The position numbers and the translations under genes are program-made. Below, piece by piece: positions 1-12,300 of a stretch of 64,000 nucleotides of DNA (within the stretch, counting starts at the first letter, position 1; each line of letters begins with the position of its first letter). The DNA is taken from contig NC_087062.1 of assembly GCF_963678635.1 (NCBI RefSeq), positions 41,804,395 through 41,868,394 on the forward strand, written 5' to 3'. The notes under the pieces were generated by a model. That model did not search any database and was not told the origin of the DNA. It saw only the letters and a list, made by a program, of their open reading frames with translations. Source of the stretch: Symsagittifera roscoffensis (lineage: Eukaryota; Xenacoelomorpha; Acoela; Convolutidae).

Positions 1-1034
1 GTTGTACTTGTCTAGTACCCTGCCCTTCTTTCTCCTTTTGCAAGCCACGATCCCAACCTTGTTCAGATAAAACCTCCCCAGATAGCACGGCTTGAATTTT
101 CTTCGTAGCCAGCTCTTGTGGTTTCTCTTTTCTCCGGGCTTCCGCCTCACTCATCAGCTGTACCTTGCTGGTTTTGACACCTGATAAAGCTTGTTCATGC
201 CTTGGGTGCATGATGTCGGCCACAGCATCCCAAAATTGAGGACAATCCGATTTAAAATGATCCTCCAAGTTGCAAAAGAAACAAGTAGGACCAAATCTTG
301 CAATTACTCCCCATATGAAAAATTCATGATCAATTTCTGATGCATCTTCATCCTCTAGACTAAAATCGATCGCCGTCATGCCTTGTTTGTAGGTTGCGCA
401 TGCTGATACATGATGGTCTGTCGAACTGCAGTTTGCACTAGAGCGTCACTTGTCCATGCCGTCCCTATGTTTGTACCAGTTGTTACCTGGCTAGCAGATT
501 CATTGTTAAAACTGCCATATTTTTTTTGTAATGACCTGATCTCAAAGGAGTTTTAAGCAACAGATACTCCTTGGACTTCAGTCGCAGTTCCTCCGGTGTA
601 GGCGAATAGGTTGAAAGAGGTGTGAAATGCGTTGCTAACATTGTCCTAAGTTCATCGTTCTTCACACCATCTATGATATTTGATGCTACTACCAAGATCA
701 TCCTGCTGTTTGACTCGTCCGGCTGACTGCGTCTTCTAAGCATTTCCAATTCATCCAAGAATTTGTCTTTGGTTACGTTTTCACGTTGCCTTTGTTTCTC
801 GAAGCGCATCGTCCTTGCACCCCTGAGCCAAAACGATCCAACAGGGTTTCGAAGGTTTTCTGGGCTGTGTCCCGCCGGTATTGCTTTTTGGCCATCACGC
901 AATTCAGGGCTATTCGTTCTAGGTTGCTGGTGAGCGCACTGCATTCTTGTTTTTCCGTCAAGTCTTCTTCCTCAAAATGCAGCTTCTTGACCTCTATCCG
1001 GTTGTCCATACAGCCGTCAGATTCGTCCTTATAG
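1..1034 (-). pseudogene. LTR-retrotransposon gag, C-terminal part (capsid-like region and CCHC knuckle), runs off the left edge
   Basis: Gag is the structural protein of LTR retrotransposons and packages the element RNA. Reading right to left, 944-483 gives a 153-codon frame with a leucine-rich helical segment (around FLDELEMLRRR, then ELRTMLATHF and TPEELRLKSKEYLLLKTP) typical of Ty3/gypsy-like capsid regions. A second frame covers about 390 to 1; it has an acidic stretch followed by a zinc knuckle C-x2-C-x4-H-x4-C at 283-242, then a charged tail still open at base 1. Protease and RT would lie beyond the left edge. Several frames are needed to read it, so it is decayed. Seen: knuckle spacing and helical block. 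Known: such knuckles bind RNA in Gag. Inferred: the gypsy-like class; BEL/Pao is not excluded. Confidence 0.7.
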
Positions 1035-2405
1035 CATCTTGGTTTCTTAAATAATCTTTTGGACTTTTAGCTGCGTTCACTGGTCCTAGATGAACTCGTG
1101 AGTAAAGTTTCTAAGGACCTGTTCAGAGGTTCAAACGCTGTGGCCATTGCCGTTGCATCACGCGAATGTCCCGCTCGATTGTTATTATCCGTTTCCCTTC
1201 TGTCCGAATCGCTGGGCTGCGATCTTCCTTGATTCGAGTGGTTCCAACTTGTGAGATCTTCCTTTCCAGTCGCATTCGCTTCTCGAATAGGTCGTTCACT
1301 CGAGATTGTCCTCCTGCCAGTAGTACCTCTTCTAGTTTTCGTTGAATGCCCGGCCTGTTATCCCCAGTGGCATTGCTGGATGAGTTGCCCCTTCCTCTTG
1401 TAGATCCATGGATCCTTCCTCTGTTAGAATGGTCGTTAAAGTGCCATCTCGGCTCCATGTTAGCCTCTCCCGAGTGTGCTGTTAGCCTTCACAGGAGACC
1501 ATCCAGCCTATCCATGATAGCTTGAGTGCGTCTTTCATTCATTGCGTCTCTTCTAGTGTCAAGAGTCCCAGGAGCCTGCTCTTGATGACTTCGTAATTGT
1601 TCCAGATCACCTCTCGAATTTCTCTCTCTTTCCTCAGCCTCCCTCGTCTACCGCGACAAGGTTTTGGTCAAGTACTCACTCATCTCCTTTCTATTAAGCG
1701 TTTTTCACTCACTTCTACTAGTTTCCTGTCTGTTGCGGTTAATTTCTTCCAGCAGGTTTTCTTTCTCAACGTGAACTGCTCTCTCTAGTTCACTCATTCT
1801 TATAGACATCTATTCACTCTGCTCACCCATGCTGTCCATCATCTTGGTCAAGGCCTCTTCCACCGATGCCCCGTTGTCTACTAATGGTGTAACTAGTGGT
1901 GGCGTCGCCCTATTGGTTCCTGGCAGTATAGTGCAGGTCGAGATACGAGTTTTACCTCTCTGTTCCATCATAATCCGCCTCTGGTTCCGCTGGTGTAATT
2001 CCTGACCCTGTTTTACTCTCCTGTCCGGATTGCTCTTCCGAGTAGGTCATAGTCATGAACTCCCTTGACCGTTGCAACCCATCAAAAGTTTGTTTATGGT
2101 TCTGACCGCACCAAACCGATCAGAATTCCCATTTTGCTCCTTCCCACGCCCCCACTCGTTCTCGTCTAGAGATGTGTTTGGGTGGATCTCTACTTCCAGC
2201 CTTGCTTCTTTTTCTTCTGAGGCTTTTTGACTCCTTGTTTCAACCTTCTGCCTGAAACTTGGTTCTCTTTCTTGTTCCGAATCCCTTCGGTCTTTTCCAC
2301 GAGAGGGTCGTTCTTGATTTTCTCTGTTTCTTTGGTATAAAATTCCTAGAGCTATCACTCAATTTAAGTACACCCAACTTGACTAGTCTAATCTTAATTT
2401 ATCGC
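1035..2405 (-). pseudogene. LTR-retrotransposon gag, N-terminal part, decayed
   Basis: Continuation of the gag upstream on the minus strand. Readable pieces are 1458-1123 (111 codons, Arg/Gly-rich then charged) and 2358-2053 (101 codons, rich in Lys/Arg/Glu). Between 1500 and 2050 a heptad-like, Glu/Arg-rich stretch can be read across stops and is probably a coiled coil. The block GNSDRFGAVRTINK (about 2127-2085) recurs in the gag fragments near 6.6, 11.0 and 15.45 kb. By comparison with the 16-kb copy, the original start codon near 2400 has become ATT. Not functional. Confidence 0.6.
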
Positions 2406-5400
2406 TTCCCACCGCTTTTATTTTTTGATAACCAATAATAAGAACACAACAGGATAATGTCCAAATTTCAACTAGCAAGTGACCACGAATCTTTTTAAGT
2501 TATCACAGAACAGTGTGTATACAATTTTTGCACAGCAATTGATTATTGGTTCTTGGATATAAAGCAAGCACGGACTGATGATATCAATACATTTAAAAAT
2601 TTGTGTAGTCACTACCCTATCGGAAATAGTTATTGAGGATTTAAAACCAAAAGGAGAAGGAGGAAAAAATACGTATTTCAAAAAAATGATTGTGTATTGC
2701 ATTCGGTCTGTCGCAATTTAACAGTATAACTTGTTTCTAAACAGACAAAACCGCTTTAAACAGTCAAAACTTGAAGACAGTATCCTTCTCAAGTGGGCGA
2801 CTATTGCACTCACCTAGTTCTGTGTTACCTATCTAGCCTTCGGATTGCCCGAGCTAGACCTACTAAAACCCTCAAGGTAACCACTCTTCCAAAAAATAGT
2901 CTGGATTTTAATCCAATTAAATCAGTGTCCAATTCTGTTTTCAACTAGACCTAGAGTCGCGAATCTCCAGATTTAGACCTGTTTTTATTTCACTATGCTC
3001 TTTTCAATTTTTTATAGGCAGGTTATCAGTGCAGTCACCAGTCTCCTGCCTGATTCCTAATATCTTAACACTAGTCACTTTGTATCTTACTTTCGTCTAC
3101 GTATGTTCAGTATCTCTACGGTCGCGTTCGTTAAAAAAGAGCCCTCCGGGTTGACAAAAATAGGACCCCTCCGAATTGGACCTCCTCCTAATTGGCAAAA
3201 ATAGGACCCCTCGGAATTGGGATCCCTTCGGGTTGACAAAAATAGGACCCCCCTCCGAATTGGGACCCCTTCCGGTTTAAAAAAATAGGACCCCTCCAAA
3301 CTGGTCCCCTCCTAATTGGCAAAAATAGGAACCTCCGAATTGGGACCCCTCCTAATCGGCAAAAATGGCCTTTCCGGACCGTTTAAAAAGAATACCCGAG
3401 ACCCTTCCGAATACTGTCTCAGCGCTTATCAGAGCTTATTTTCCTAAATAAACTAACTAGGAAGGACGCATTCTGGCCCTAGACCCTTCCAGATTGAGGC
3501 TAAGCTGCTTTTTTACCAATTTTCCTTAACTGTGAAGAGTCGTCTAACTAGACTAGTTTTGACTCGACTATCTTTTTCTGGGTTCCTTAGCCGTTCCTTT
3601 TTTTCGAGAACAGCGTAAAATTGCCTTATTCAACCGTTACTTCCGTATGGTAGGGGTTTAAGGTTTTTCCAAAAAAAAAATACAAAATGTGAAGGGTCTT
3701 ATTCACAAATTGGTAGTTTTTGCTATGGCTAAAAACAATCTAGAAAGTTTTTATATTGTTACTTTTTTCAAAACACAATTGCACTATAACTAAGCTTATT
3801 CAGTTTCTGTTCTAGTGGTACCAAGATGAATTCGAGCTGTGCAATAGTTCTCAAGTTATAAATCGAACCGTCTTTGATGCGAACTCAAAAATTTTTCAAA
3901 CTTATAGTTTCCGTCTAACTTTTTTCGCAATTCTTGTCTTATTGACTTAAAAATTATCGATCCGAGCTCAAAAAGTCTATGCTCTTCTAGTTCAATGCAA
4001 AAACCAGGTCTAAAATGTTTCAGCTGAAAAAACTTGCCAAAAACCATGCTATTTGGACCCCTCCGGATTGATGAATCAACTAAATCAAACATTTTAAGGT
4101 CAATTTCACCAGGGCCAGGAAGGTTATTGGTAAACGGGTTCTAAAACGTGTCGATTCACTAGTGTATGTTTTCCGAACAACAATTTTTATCGCCCTATCT
4201 CAAAATCTTTGAAAAAGTTTTCTATTTTGTGACAGTTCGTTTTTCAAAAATCACGAAATTTCGGATTTCGTCACCCAATTAGTTCCAACCACGTTCAATA
4301 TAATTTTCACCGGTTCCACTAAATAAAACGCAATTAAAATTCAATAAAGGTGCAAATAAATGAGCGTTTTTTTCTGTTTCAAAAAATATCGATATCTCAA
4401 AAATCGCGACTTCTGGGGGGATCAAAATATCTTTGTTTTGACCCTAAAAACCGGTCTGTTTGCTATGTTTTTTTAACTGAAAAACGATATAGGAGTATTA
4501 ATAAATGCAGTTAAATAGTAATACTAATAATATTATACCCCTCCGGGTTTGTTCAATGTCCGAATTAAGGTGCTTAACTCGGAAATTTGCAACTCGGTGG
4601 AGGGTCACTACAGTACAGTCACTGTCGAGCCCCTCACAGATTGATCTCTTAATTTCTGTACCAGAATGGATACAAAACTTGTTAACGATACCTAACAGTC
4701 AATTTTTGTTGTCCCTGAGACCCTTCCTGCTACTCCTTGCACTGCTTGTCGGATCAGTCTTCCGCTCTCTTCCATGACCCTTCCGGAATAAGTACAAATT
4801 AGCATTAACGTGCTTAAATACTCAAAGAAACCTACAGTACAGACACCAAAAACGGACCACAATTTTGATCATTGCAATCATGTTTGATATAAACGCCTAT
4901 AACAACAATATATCTAATAAAAACAAATGGGAGGGTCGGACCAAATCTCGTCTGGGGGTGATGATTTGTACTGATTTCATATAATTTTTGTTTTTTTTTG
5001 GTTATTTTCTATGTTTTTGTCTTTTTTGTTGGGTACTACATTACTTTTTGTTTGGTTTCTTGCATATCTTCAAGCATTTTTGGTCATCTACCGCTCAGGG
5101 AACGAAGGGACGGCTAATCCCCCACCCTTCACGATACCTGAACTTTTGGTCTTAAATAGGTTAAAAAACTAAACCCGGGAATCCGAAAGGCTTGCGTTTT
5201 CATAGCCACCCTTACGGCCCTGTGTTAAGAGCTTTATTTCTAGCCTCAGCTCGGCGCGGAGTAATTGTTAATGGATCTGCCGATCATGATGTTAAAAGAT
5301 TAACACCCATTAGCGCCATAAAGACATATATGTAACATTCGCACGAAAGTACATATCGACGGAAAATGAAGCCAGGTTATGAAACGACTGGCTAGCGTCT

Positions 5401-5908
5401 AAACACATCTTCATATGCTTTTAATTCAAAGCCAGTTCTATTTTTGGTCTTTTAACATTGGGTCAAAAAATCAATCACTGTTTTTGGGCTATCGGCCAAA
5501 ACGCGCAGATTAACTTAGCTACATGCAAAATAGTGAGCTCTGGCTGAATCTCAGTATCCCCAGACAACGAGGTCACATTAAAAGCAAGGCTACTGCTTAT
5601 TATCATATTACGATTCTTTTTGTTCTGCCCTTTCCCTTTGGAGATGGATCAACCCTTTCCCTCAAATCCTAGCTTTTCATTATCTGATAACGAATTTAAA
5701 TGTTATTTGATTCAGTTCAGGACATATCCGGAAGCTAAAAGTTGTTAAAATGTAGTTTCAGTTTCCTCCCCAGACCCTTCCGGATCGTGGAATCCTAACA
5801 AAGAGCGTTCTTATCCTCCTTTCTGGAAGGGTGGTAAAATCCTGCCGATACCCTTCCGAATTCTTGGGAACTTCTCGGTAACAATTGTACAGTTACAATC
5901 GTTACAAT
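2381..5908. repeat. Non-coding module, copy 1 (most complete left-hand copy)
   Basis: This stretch holds no credible gene. The same order of blocks recurs starting near 6.93, 11.28, 16.14, 19.19, 21.12, 23.44 and 33.11 kb, with deletions and joins that differ between copies. Blocks in order: an upstream-of-gag block (2381-3130), a 41-bp minisatellite (3135-3400), AT-rich blocks with short shared words, a block with two small GC hairpins (near 5205-5260) and a block with a GGAAGGGT/ACCCTTCC hairpin (5825-5857). It ends abruptly at about 5908, where a gag fragment begins. It lies directly upstream of gag in element orientation, so it may be LTR plus leader. I found no matching LTR pair, and that reading is inference. 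Confidence 0.75.
3135..3400. repeat. 41-bp minisatellite, copy 1
   Basis: The word AAAAATAGG (AAAAATGGC in the last unit) starts at 3156, 3197, 3238, 3281, 3321 and 3361, a period of 40-43 bp. Each unit holds two half-units resembling GGACCCCTCCGAATTG. Short frames across it are repeat translations, not genes. Confidence 0.85.
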
Positions 5909-6930
5909 TCGGCATTGCTGGATGAGTTGCCCCCTCCTCTTGTAGATCCATGGATCCTTCCTCTGGTAAAATGGTTGTTAAATTTCCATCTCGGCTCCTT
6001 ATTAGCCTCTCCCGAGTGTGCTGTTAGCCTTCACAGGAGACCATCCAACCTATCCATGATAGCTTGAGTGCGTCTTTCAATCATTGCGTCTCATCTAGTG
6101 TCAAGAGTCCCAATAGCCTGCTCTTGATGACTTCGTAATTGTTCCAGATCACCTCTCGAATTTCTCTCTCTTTCCTCAGCCTCCCTCATCTACCGCGACA
6201 AGTTTTTGGTCAAGTACTCACTCGTCTCCTTTCTATTAAGCATTTTTCACTTCTACTAGTTTCCTGTCTGTTGCGGTTAATTTCTTCCCGCAGGTTTTTT
6301 CTCTCAACGTGAACTGCTCTCTCTAGTTCACTCATTCTTATAGACATCTATTCACTCGGCTCACCCATGCTGTCCATCATCTTGGTCAAGGCCTCTTCCG
6401 CCGATGCCCCGTTGTCTACTAATGGTGTAACTAGTGGTGGCGTCGGCCCATTGGTTCCTGGCAGTATAGTGCAGGTCGAGATACGAGTTTTACCTCTCTG
6501 TTCCTTCATAATCCACCTCTGGTTCCGCTCGTGTAATTTCTGTTTTCCTATCCTGTCCGGATTGCTTTTCCGAGTAGGTCATAGTCATGAACTCCCTTGA
6601 CCGTTGCATTCCATCAAAAGTCTTGTTTATGGTTCTGACCGCACCAAACCGATCAGAATTCCCATTTTGCTCCTTCCCACGCCCCGGCTCGTTCTCGTCT
6701 AGAGATGGGTTTGGGTGGATCTCTACTTCCAGCCTTGCTCCTTTTTCTTCTGAGGCTTTTTGACTCCTTGTTTCAACATTTTTCATGAAACTTGGTTCCT
6801 TTTCTTGTTCCGAATCCCTTCGGTCTTTTCCACGAGAGGGTCGTTCTTGATTTTCTCTGTTTCTTTGGTATACAATTCCTAGAGCTATCACTCAATTTAA
6901 GTACCCCAAACATGACAAGGCTCATCTTAA
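5909..6930 (-). pseudogene. Gag 5' fragment, second copy
   Basis: Homologous to 1370-2405. The longest frame is 6891-6490 (133 codons, very Lys/Glu/Arg-rich), containing the block SDRFGAVRTINKTFDGMQ. The fragment begins abruptly at about 5909 inside the gag sequence that corresponds to 1370, so capsid, knuckle and pol are missing. Stops and frameshifts remain upstream of 6490. A relic of the LTR element's gag. Confidence 0.6.
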
Positions 6931-9340
6931 TTTATCGCTTCCCACCGCTTTTATTTTTTGATAACCAATAAAAAGAACACAACAGGATGTGTCCAATTTT
7001 CAACAAGCAAGTGACCACGAATCTTTTTAAGTTATCACAGTACAGTGTGTATACAATTTTTGCACAGCAAATGATTATTGGTTCTTGTGTATAAAGCAAG
7101 CACGGACTGATGATATCAATACATTTAAAAGTTTGTGTTGTCACTACCCTATCGAAAATAATTATTGAGGATTTAAAAGTTTCTGTCTAACTTTTTTCGC
7201 AATTCTTGTCTTATTGACTTAAAAATTATCGATCCGAGCTCAAAACCCTATGCTCTTCTAGTTCAATGCAAAAACCAGGTCTAAAATGTTTCAGCCAAAA
7301 AAATTTGCCAAAAACAATGCTATTTGGACCCCTTCGGTTTGATGAATCAAATGAATCAAACATTTTAAAGTCAATTTCATCAGGGCCAAGAAAGTTATTG
7401 GTAAACGGGTTCCAAAACTTGTCGATTCACTAGCGTATGTTGTCCGAACAACAATTTTTATCGCCCTATCTCAAAATTTTTCAAAAAAATATCCTCTTTT
7501 GTGACGTTTTGTTTTTCAAAAATCACGAAATTTCTGATTTCGTCACCCAATTAGTTACAAACCCGTTCTAACTAATTTTCACCGGTTCCACTAATTATAA
7601 AAATGCAATTACGGAATGCAATTAAAGTGCAATTTAAAGGCAATTAAAGTGCAATAAAAGTGCAATTAAATGAGCGTTTTTTTCCGTTTCAAAAAATATC
7701 GATATCTCAAAAATCGCAACTTGTGGGGGGATCAAAATATCTTTGTTTTGACCCTAAAACTGGTCTGTTTGCTATGTTTTTTTAACTGAAAAACGATATA
7801 GGAGTATTAATAAATGCAGTTAAATAGTAATACTAATAATATTATACCCCTCCGGGTTTGTTCAGTATCCGAATTAAGGTGCTTAACTCGGAAATTCGCA
7901 ACTCGGTGGAGGGTCACTACAGTACAGTCACTGTCGAGCCCCTCACAGATTGATCTTTTAATTTCTGTACCAAATTGGATACAAAACTTGTTAACGATAC
8001 CTAACAGTCAATTTTTGTTGTCCCTGAGACCCTTCCTGCTACCCCTTGCACCTCTTGTCGGATCAGTCTTCCGCTCTTTTCCATGACCCTTCCGGAATGA
8101 GTACAAATTAGCATTAACGTGCTTAAATACTCAAAGAACTCTACAGTACAGACACCAAAAACGGACCACAATTTTGATCATGGCAATCCTGTTTGATATA
8201 AACGCCTATAACAACAATATATCTAATAACAACAAATGGGAGGGTTGGATCACATCTCGTCTGGGGGGGATGATTTGTACTGATTTAATATAATTTTTGT
8301 TTTTTCGGTTATTTTCTATGTTTTTGTCTTTTTTGTTGGGCACTACATTACTTTTTGTTTGGTTTCTTGCATATCTTCAAGTATTTTTGGTCATGTACCT
8401 CTCAGGGAACGACGGGACGGCCGATCCCCCACCCTTCACGAAACGTAAATTTTCGGTCTTAAATAGGTTAAAAAACTAAACGCGGGAATCAGGAAGGCTT
8501 CCGTTTTCTGCGCCACCCTTAAGAACCTGTGTTAAGGGCTTTATTTCGAGCCTCCGCTCGGCGCGGAGTGCTTGTTATTGGATCTGCCAATCATGATGTT
8601 AAAAGATTAACACCCATTAGCGCTTAAGACATATATGTAACATTCGCACGAAAGTACATATCGACGGTAAATGAAGCTAGGTTACGAAACGACTGGCTAG
8701 CGTCTAAACACATCTTTAGATGCTTTTAACCGTCTCCGCCAAAGCCAGTTCTATGTGTAGTCCTTTAACATTGGGTCGAAAATTTATCACTGTTTCCGGG
8801 CTATCGGCCAAAATGCGCAGATTAACTTAGCTACATGCAAAATAGTGAGCTCGTGACTGAATCTCAGTATCCCCATACAACGAGGTCACACTAAAAGCAA
8901 GGCTACTGCTTGTTATCATATTACCATTCTTTTTGTTCTGTAGATAAAAATCATCATATCCATCGGAGATGGATCAACCCTTTCCCTCAACTCCTAGCTT
9001 CTCATTATCTGATAACGAATTTAAAAGTTATGTGATTCAGTTCAGGACATATCCGGAAGCTAAAAGTTGTTAAAATGTAGTTTCAGTTTCTTCCCCAGAC
9101 CCTACCGGATCGTGGAATCCTAACGAGAGCGGTGTTATCGTCCTTCTGGAAGGGTGGTAAAATCCTCCCGATACCCTTCCGAATTCTCGGGAATTTCTCG
9201 GTAACAATTCTACAGTTACAATCGTTACAATTCGAACAGTCTCGATCGGAACTTCAATACAGTTCTCGCGTTTTTTCCTAACTATCGAGAGTCAATGTTG
9301 CTGTTTTTTAGCGAAAATTGCTATGTTCTGATTTTCGGGG
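6931..9340. repeat. Non-coding module, copy 2 (internal deletion)
   Basis: Follows the gag fragment just as 2381 follows the first gag. It matches copy 1 until about 7170 and then jumps to the sequence corresponding to about 3910, so the minisatellite is missing (about 1.26 kb deleted). From there it continues through the GC hairpin (8552-8568) and the GGAAGGGT hairpin (9148-9180) to about 9340, a little further than copy 1. No gene seen. Confidence 0.75.
7603..7668. repeat. GCAATTAAA short tandem repeat
   Basis: About six imperfect units of a 10-13 bp word around GTGCAATTAAA. The same array recurs in the duplicated unit at about 11953-12018. Copy 1 has only a trace of it near 4330-4358. Confidence 0.7.
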
Positions 9341-9348
9341 TTTTTTTG

Positions 9349-12300
9349 GTTATTTTCTATGTTTTTGTCTTTTTTGTTGGGTACTACATTACTTTTTGTT
9401 TGGTTTCTTGCATATCTTCAAGCATTTTTGGTCATCTACCGCTCAGGGAACGAAGGGACGGCTAATCCCCCACCCTTCACGATACCTGAACTTTTGGTCT
9501 TAAATAGGTTAAAAAACTAAACCCGGGAATCCGAAAGGCTTGCGTTTTCATAGCCACCCTTACGGCCCTGTGTTAAGAGCTTTATTTCTAGCCTCAGCTC
9601 GGCGCGGAGTAATTGTTAATGGATCTGCCGATCATGATGTTAAAAGATTAACACCCATTAGCGCCATAAAGACATATATATATAACATTCGCACGAAAGT
9701 ACATATCGACGGAAAATGAAGCCAGGTTATGAAACGACTGGCTAGCGTCTAAACACATCTTCATATGCTTTTAATTCAAAGCCAGTTCTATATTTGGTCT
9801 TTTAACATTGGGTCAAAAAATCAATCACTGTTTTTGGGCTATCGGCCAAAACGCGCAGATTAACTTAGCTACATGCAAAATAGTGAGCTCTGGCTGAATC
9901 TCAGTATCCCCAGACAACGAGGTCACATTAAAAGCAAGGCTACTGCTTATTATCATATTACGATTCTTTTTGTTCTGCCCTTTCCCTTTGGAGATGGATC
10001 AACCCTTTCCCTCAAATCCTAGCTTTTCATTATCTGATAACGAATTTAAATGTTATTTGATTCAGTTCAGGACATATCCGGAAGCTAAAAGTTGTTAAAA
10101 TGTAGTTTCAGTTTCCTCCCCAGACCCTTCCGGATCGTGGAATCCTAACAAAGAGCGTTCTTATCCTCCTTTCTGGAAGGGTGGTAAAATCCTGCCGATA
10201 CCCTTCCGAATTCTTGGGAACTTCTCGGTAACAATTGTACAGTTACAATCGTTACAATTCGGCATTGCTGGATGAGTTGCCCCCTCTTCTTGTAGATCCA
10301 TGGATCCTTCCTCTGGTAAAATGGTCGTTAAAGTTCCATCTCGGCTCCTTATTAGCCTCTCCCGAGTGTGCTGTTAGCCTTCACAGGAGACCATCCAACC
10401 TATCCATGATAGCTTGAGTGCGTCTTTCAATCATTGCGTCTCATCTAGTGTCAAGAGTCCCAATAGCCTGCTCTTGATGACTTCGTAATTGTTCCAGATC
10501 ACCTCTCGAATTTCTCTCTCTTTCCTCAGCCTCCCTCATCTACCGCGACAAGTTTTTGGTCAAGTACTCACTCGTCTCCTTTCTATTAAGCATTTTTCAC
10601 TTCTACTAGTTTCCTGTCTGTTGCGGTTAATTTCTTCCCGCAGGTTTTTTCTCTCAACGTGAACTGCTCTCTCTAGTTCACTCATTCTTATAGACATCTA
10701 TTCACTCGGCTCACCCATGCTGTCCATCATCTTGGTCAAGGCCTCTTCCGCCGATGCCCCGTTGTCTACTAATGGTGTAACTAGTGGTGGCGTCGGCCCA
10801 TTGGTTCCTGGCAGTATAGTGCAGGTCGAGATACGAGTTTTACCTCTCTGTTCCTTCATAATCCACCTCTGGTTCCGCTCGTGTAATTTCTGTTTTCCTA
10901 TCCTGTCCGGATTGCTTTTCCGAGTAGGTCATAGTCATGAACTCCCTTGACCGTTGCATTCCATCAAAAGTCTTGTTTATGGTTCTGACCGCACCAAACC
11001 GATCAGAATTCCCATTTTGCTCCTTCCCACGCCCCGGCTCGTTCTCGTCTAGAGATGGGTTTGGGTGGATCTCTACTTCCAGCCTTGCTCCTTTTTCTTC
11101 TGAGGCTTTTTGACTCCTTGTTTCAACATTTTTCATGAAACTTGGTTCCTTTTCTTGTTCCGAATCCCTTCGGTCTTTTCCACGAGAGGGTCGTTCTTGA
11201 TTTTCTCTGTTTCTTTGGTATACAATTCCTAGAACTATCACTCAATTTAAGTACCCCAAACTTGACAAGGCTCATCTTAATTTATCGCTTCCCACCGCTT
11301 TTATTTTTTGATAACCAATAAAAAGAACACAACAGGATGTGTCCAATTTTCAACAAGCAAGTGACCACGAATCTTTTTAAGTTATCACAGTACAGTGTGT
11401 ATACAATTTTTGCACAGCAAATGATTATTGGTTCTTGTGTATAAAGCAAGCACGGACTGATGATATCAATACATTTAAAAGTTTGTGTTGTCACTACCCT
11501 ATCGAAAATAATTATTGAGGATTTAAAAGTTTCTGTCTAACTTTTTTCGCAATTCTTGTCTTATTGACTTAAAAATTATCGATCCGAGCTCAAAACCCTA
11601 TGCTCTTCTAGTTCAATGCAAAAACCAGGTCTAAAATGTTTCAGCCGAAAAAATTTGCCAAAAACAATGCTATTTGGACCCCTTCGGTTTGATGAATCAA
11701 TTGAATCAAACATTTTAAAGTCAATTTCATCAGGGCCAAGAAAGTTATTGGTAAACGGGTTCCAAAACTTGTCGATTCACTAGCGTATGTTGTCCGAACA
11801 ACAATTTTTATCGCCCTATCTCAAAATTTTTCAAAAAAATATCCTCTTTTGTGACGTTTTGTTTTTCAAAAATCACGAAATTTCTGATTTCGTCACCCAA
11901 TTAGTTACAAACCCGTTCTAACTAATTTTCACCGGTTCCACTAATTATAAAAATGCAATTACGGAATGCAATTAAAGTGCAATTTAAAGGCAATTAAAGT
12001 GCAATAAAAGTGCAATTAAATGAGCGTTTTTTTCCGTTTCAAAAAATATCGATATCTCAAAAATCGCAACTTGTGGGGGGATCAAAATATCTTTGTTTTG
12101 ACCCTAAAACTGGTCTGTTTGCTATGTTTTTTTAACTGAAAAACGATATAGGAGTATTAATAAATGCAGTTAAATAGTAATACTAATAATATTATACCCC
12201 TCCGGGTTTGTTCAGTATCCGAATTAAGGTGCTTAACTCGGAAATTCGCAACTCGGTGGAGGGTCACTACAGTACAGTCACTGTCGAGCCCCTCACAGAT

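Larger units (their letters stand above)
4999..9348. repeat. 4.35-kb tandem duplication, left unit
   Basis: The sequence from 5001 recurs at 9349 (offset 4348, becoming 4350 after a small TA indel) and stays nearly identical for the whole length, including a gag fragment and microsatellite. The left unit ends in a T run at about 9341-9347 and passes directly into the sequence that follows another T run at about 4991-4999. The duplication therefore joined two T-rich tracts. High identity by eye suggests a recent event, or an assembly duplicate. Confidence 0.85.

Noticed and set aside
3087-3299. Gly/Arg-rich small proteins at 3087, 16993, 19702, 21513, 22026, 23958 and 33766
   Set aside because: Translations of the 41-bp minisatellite.
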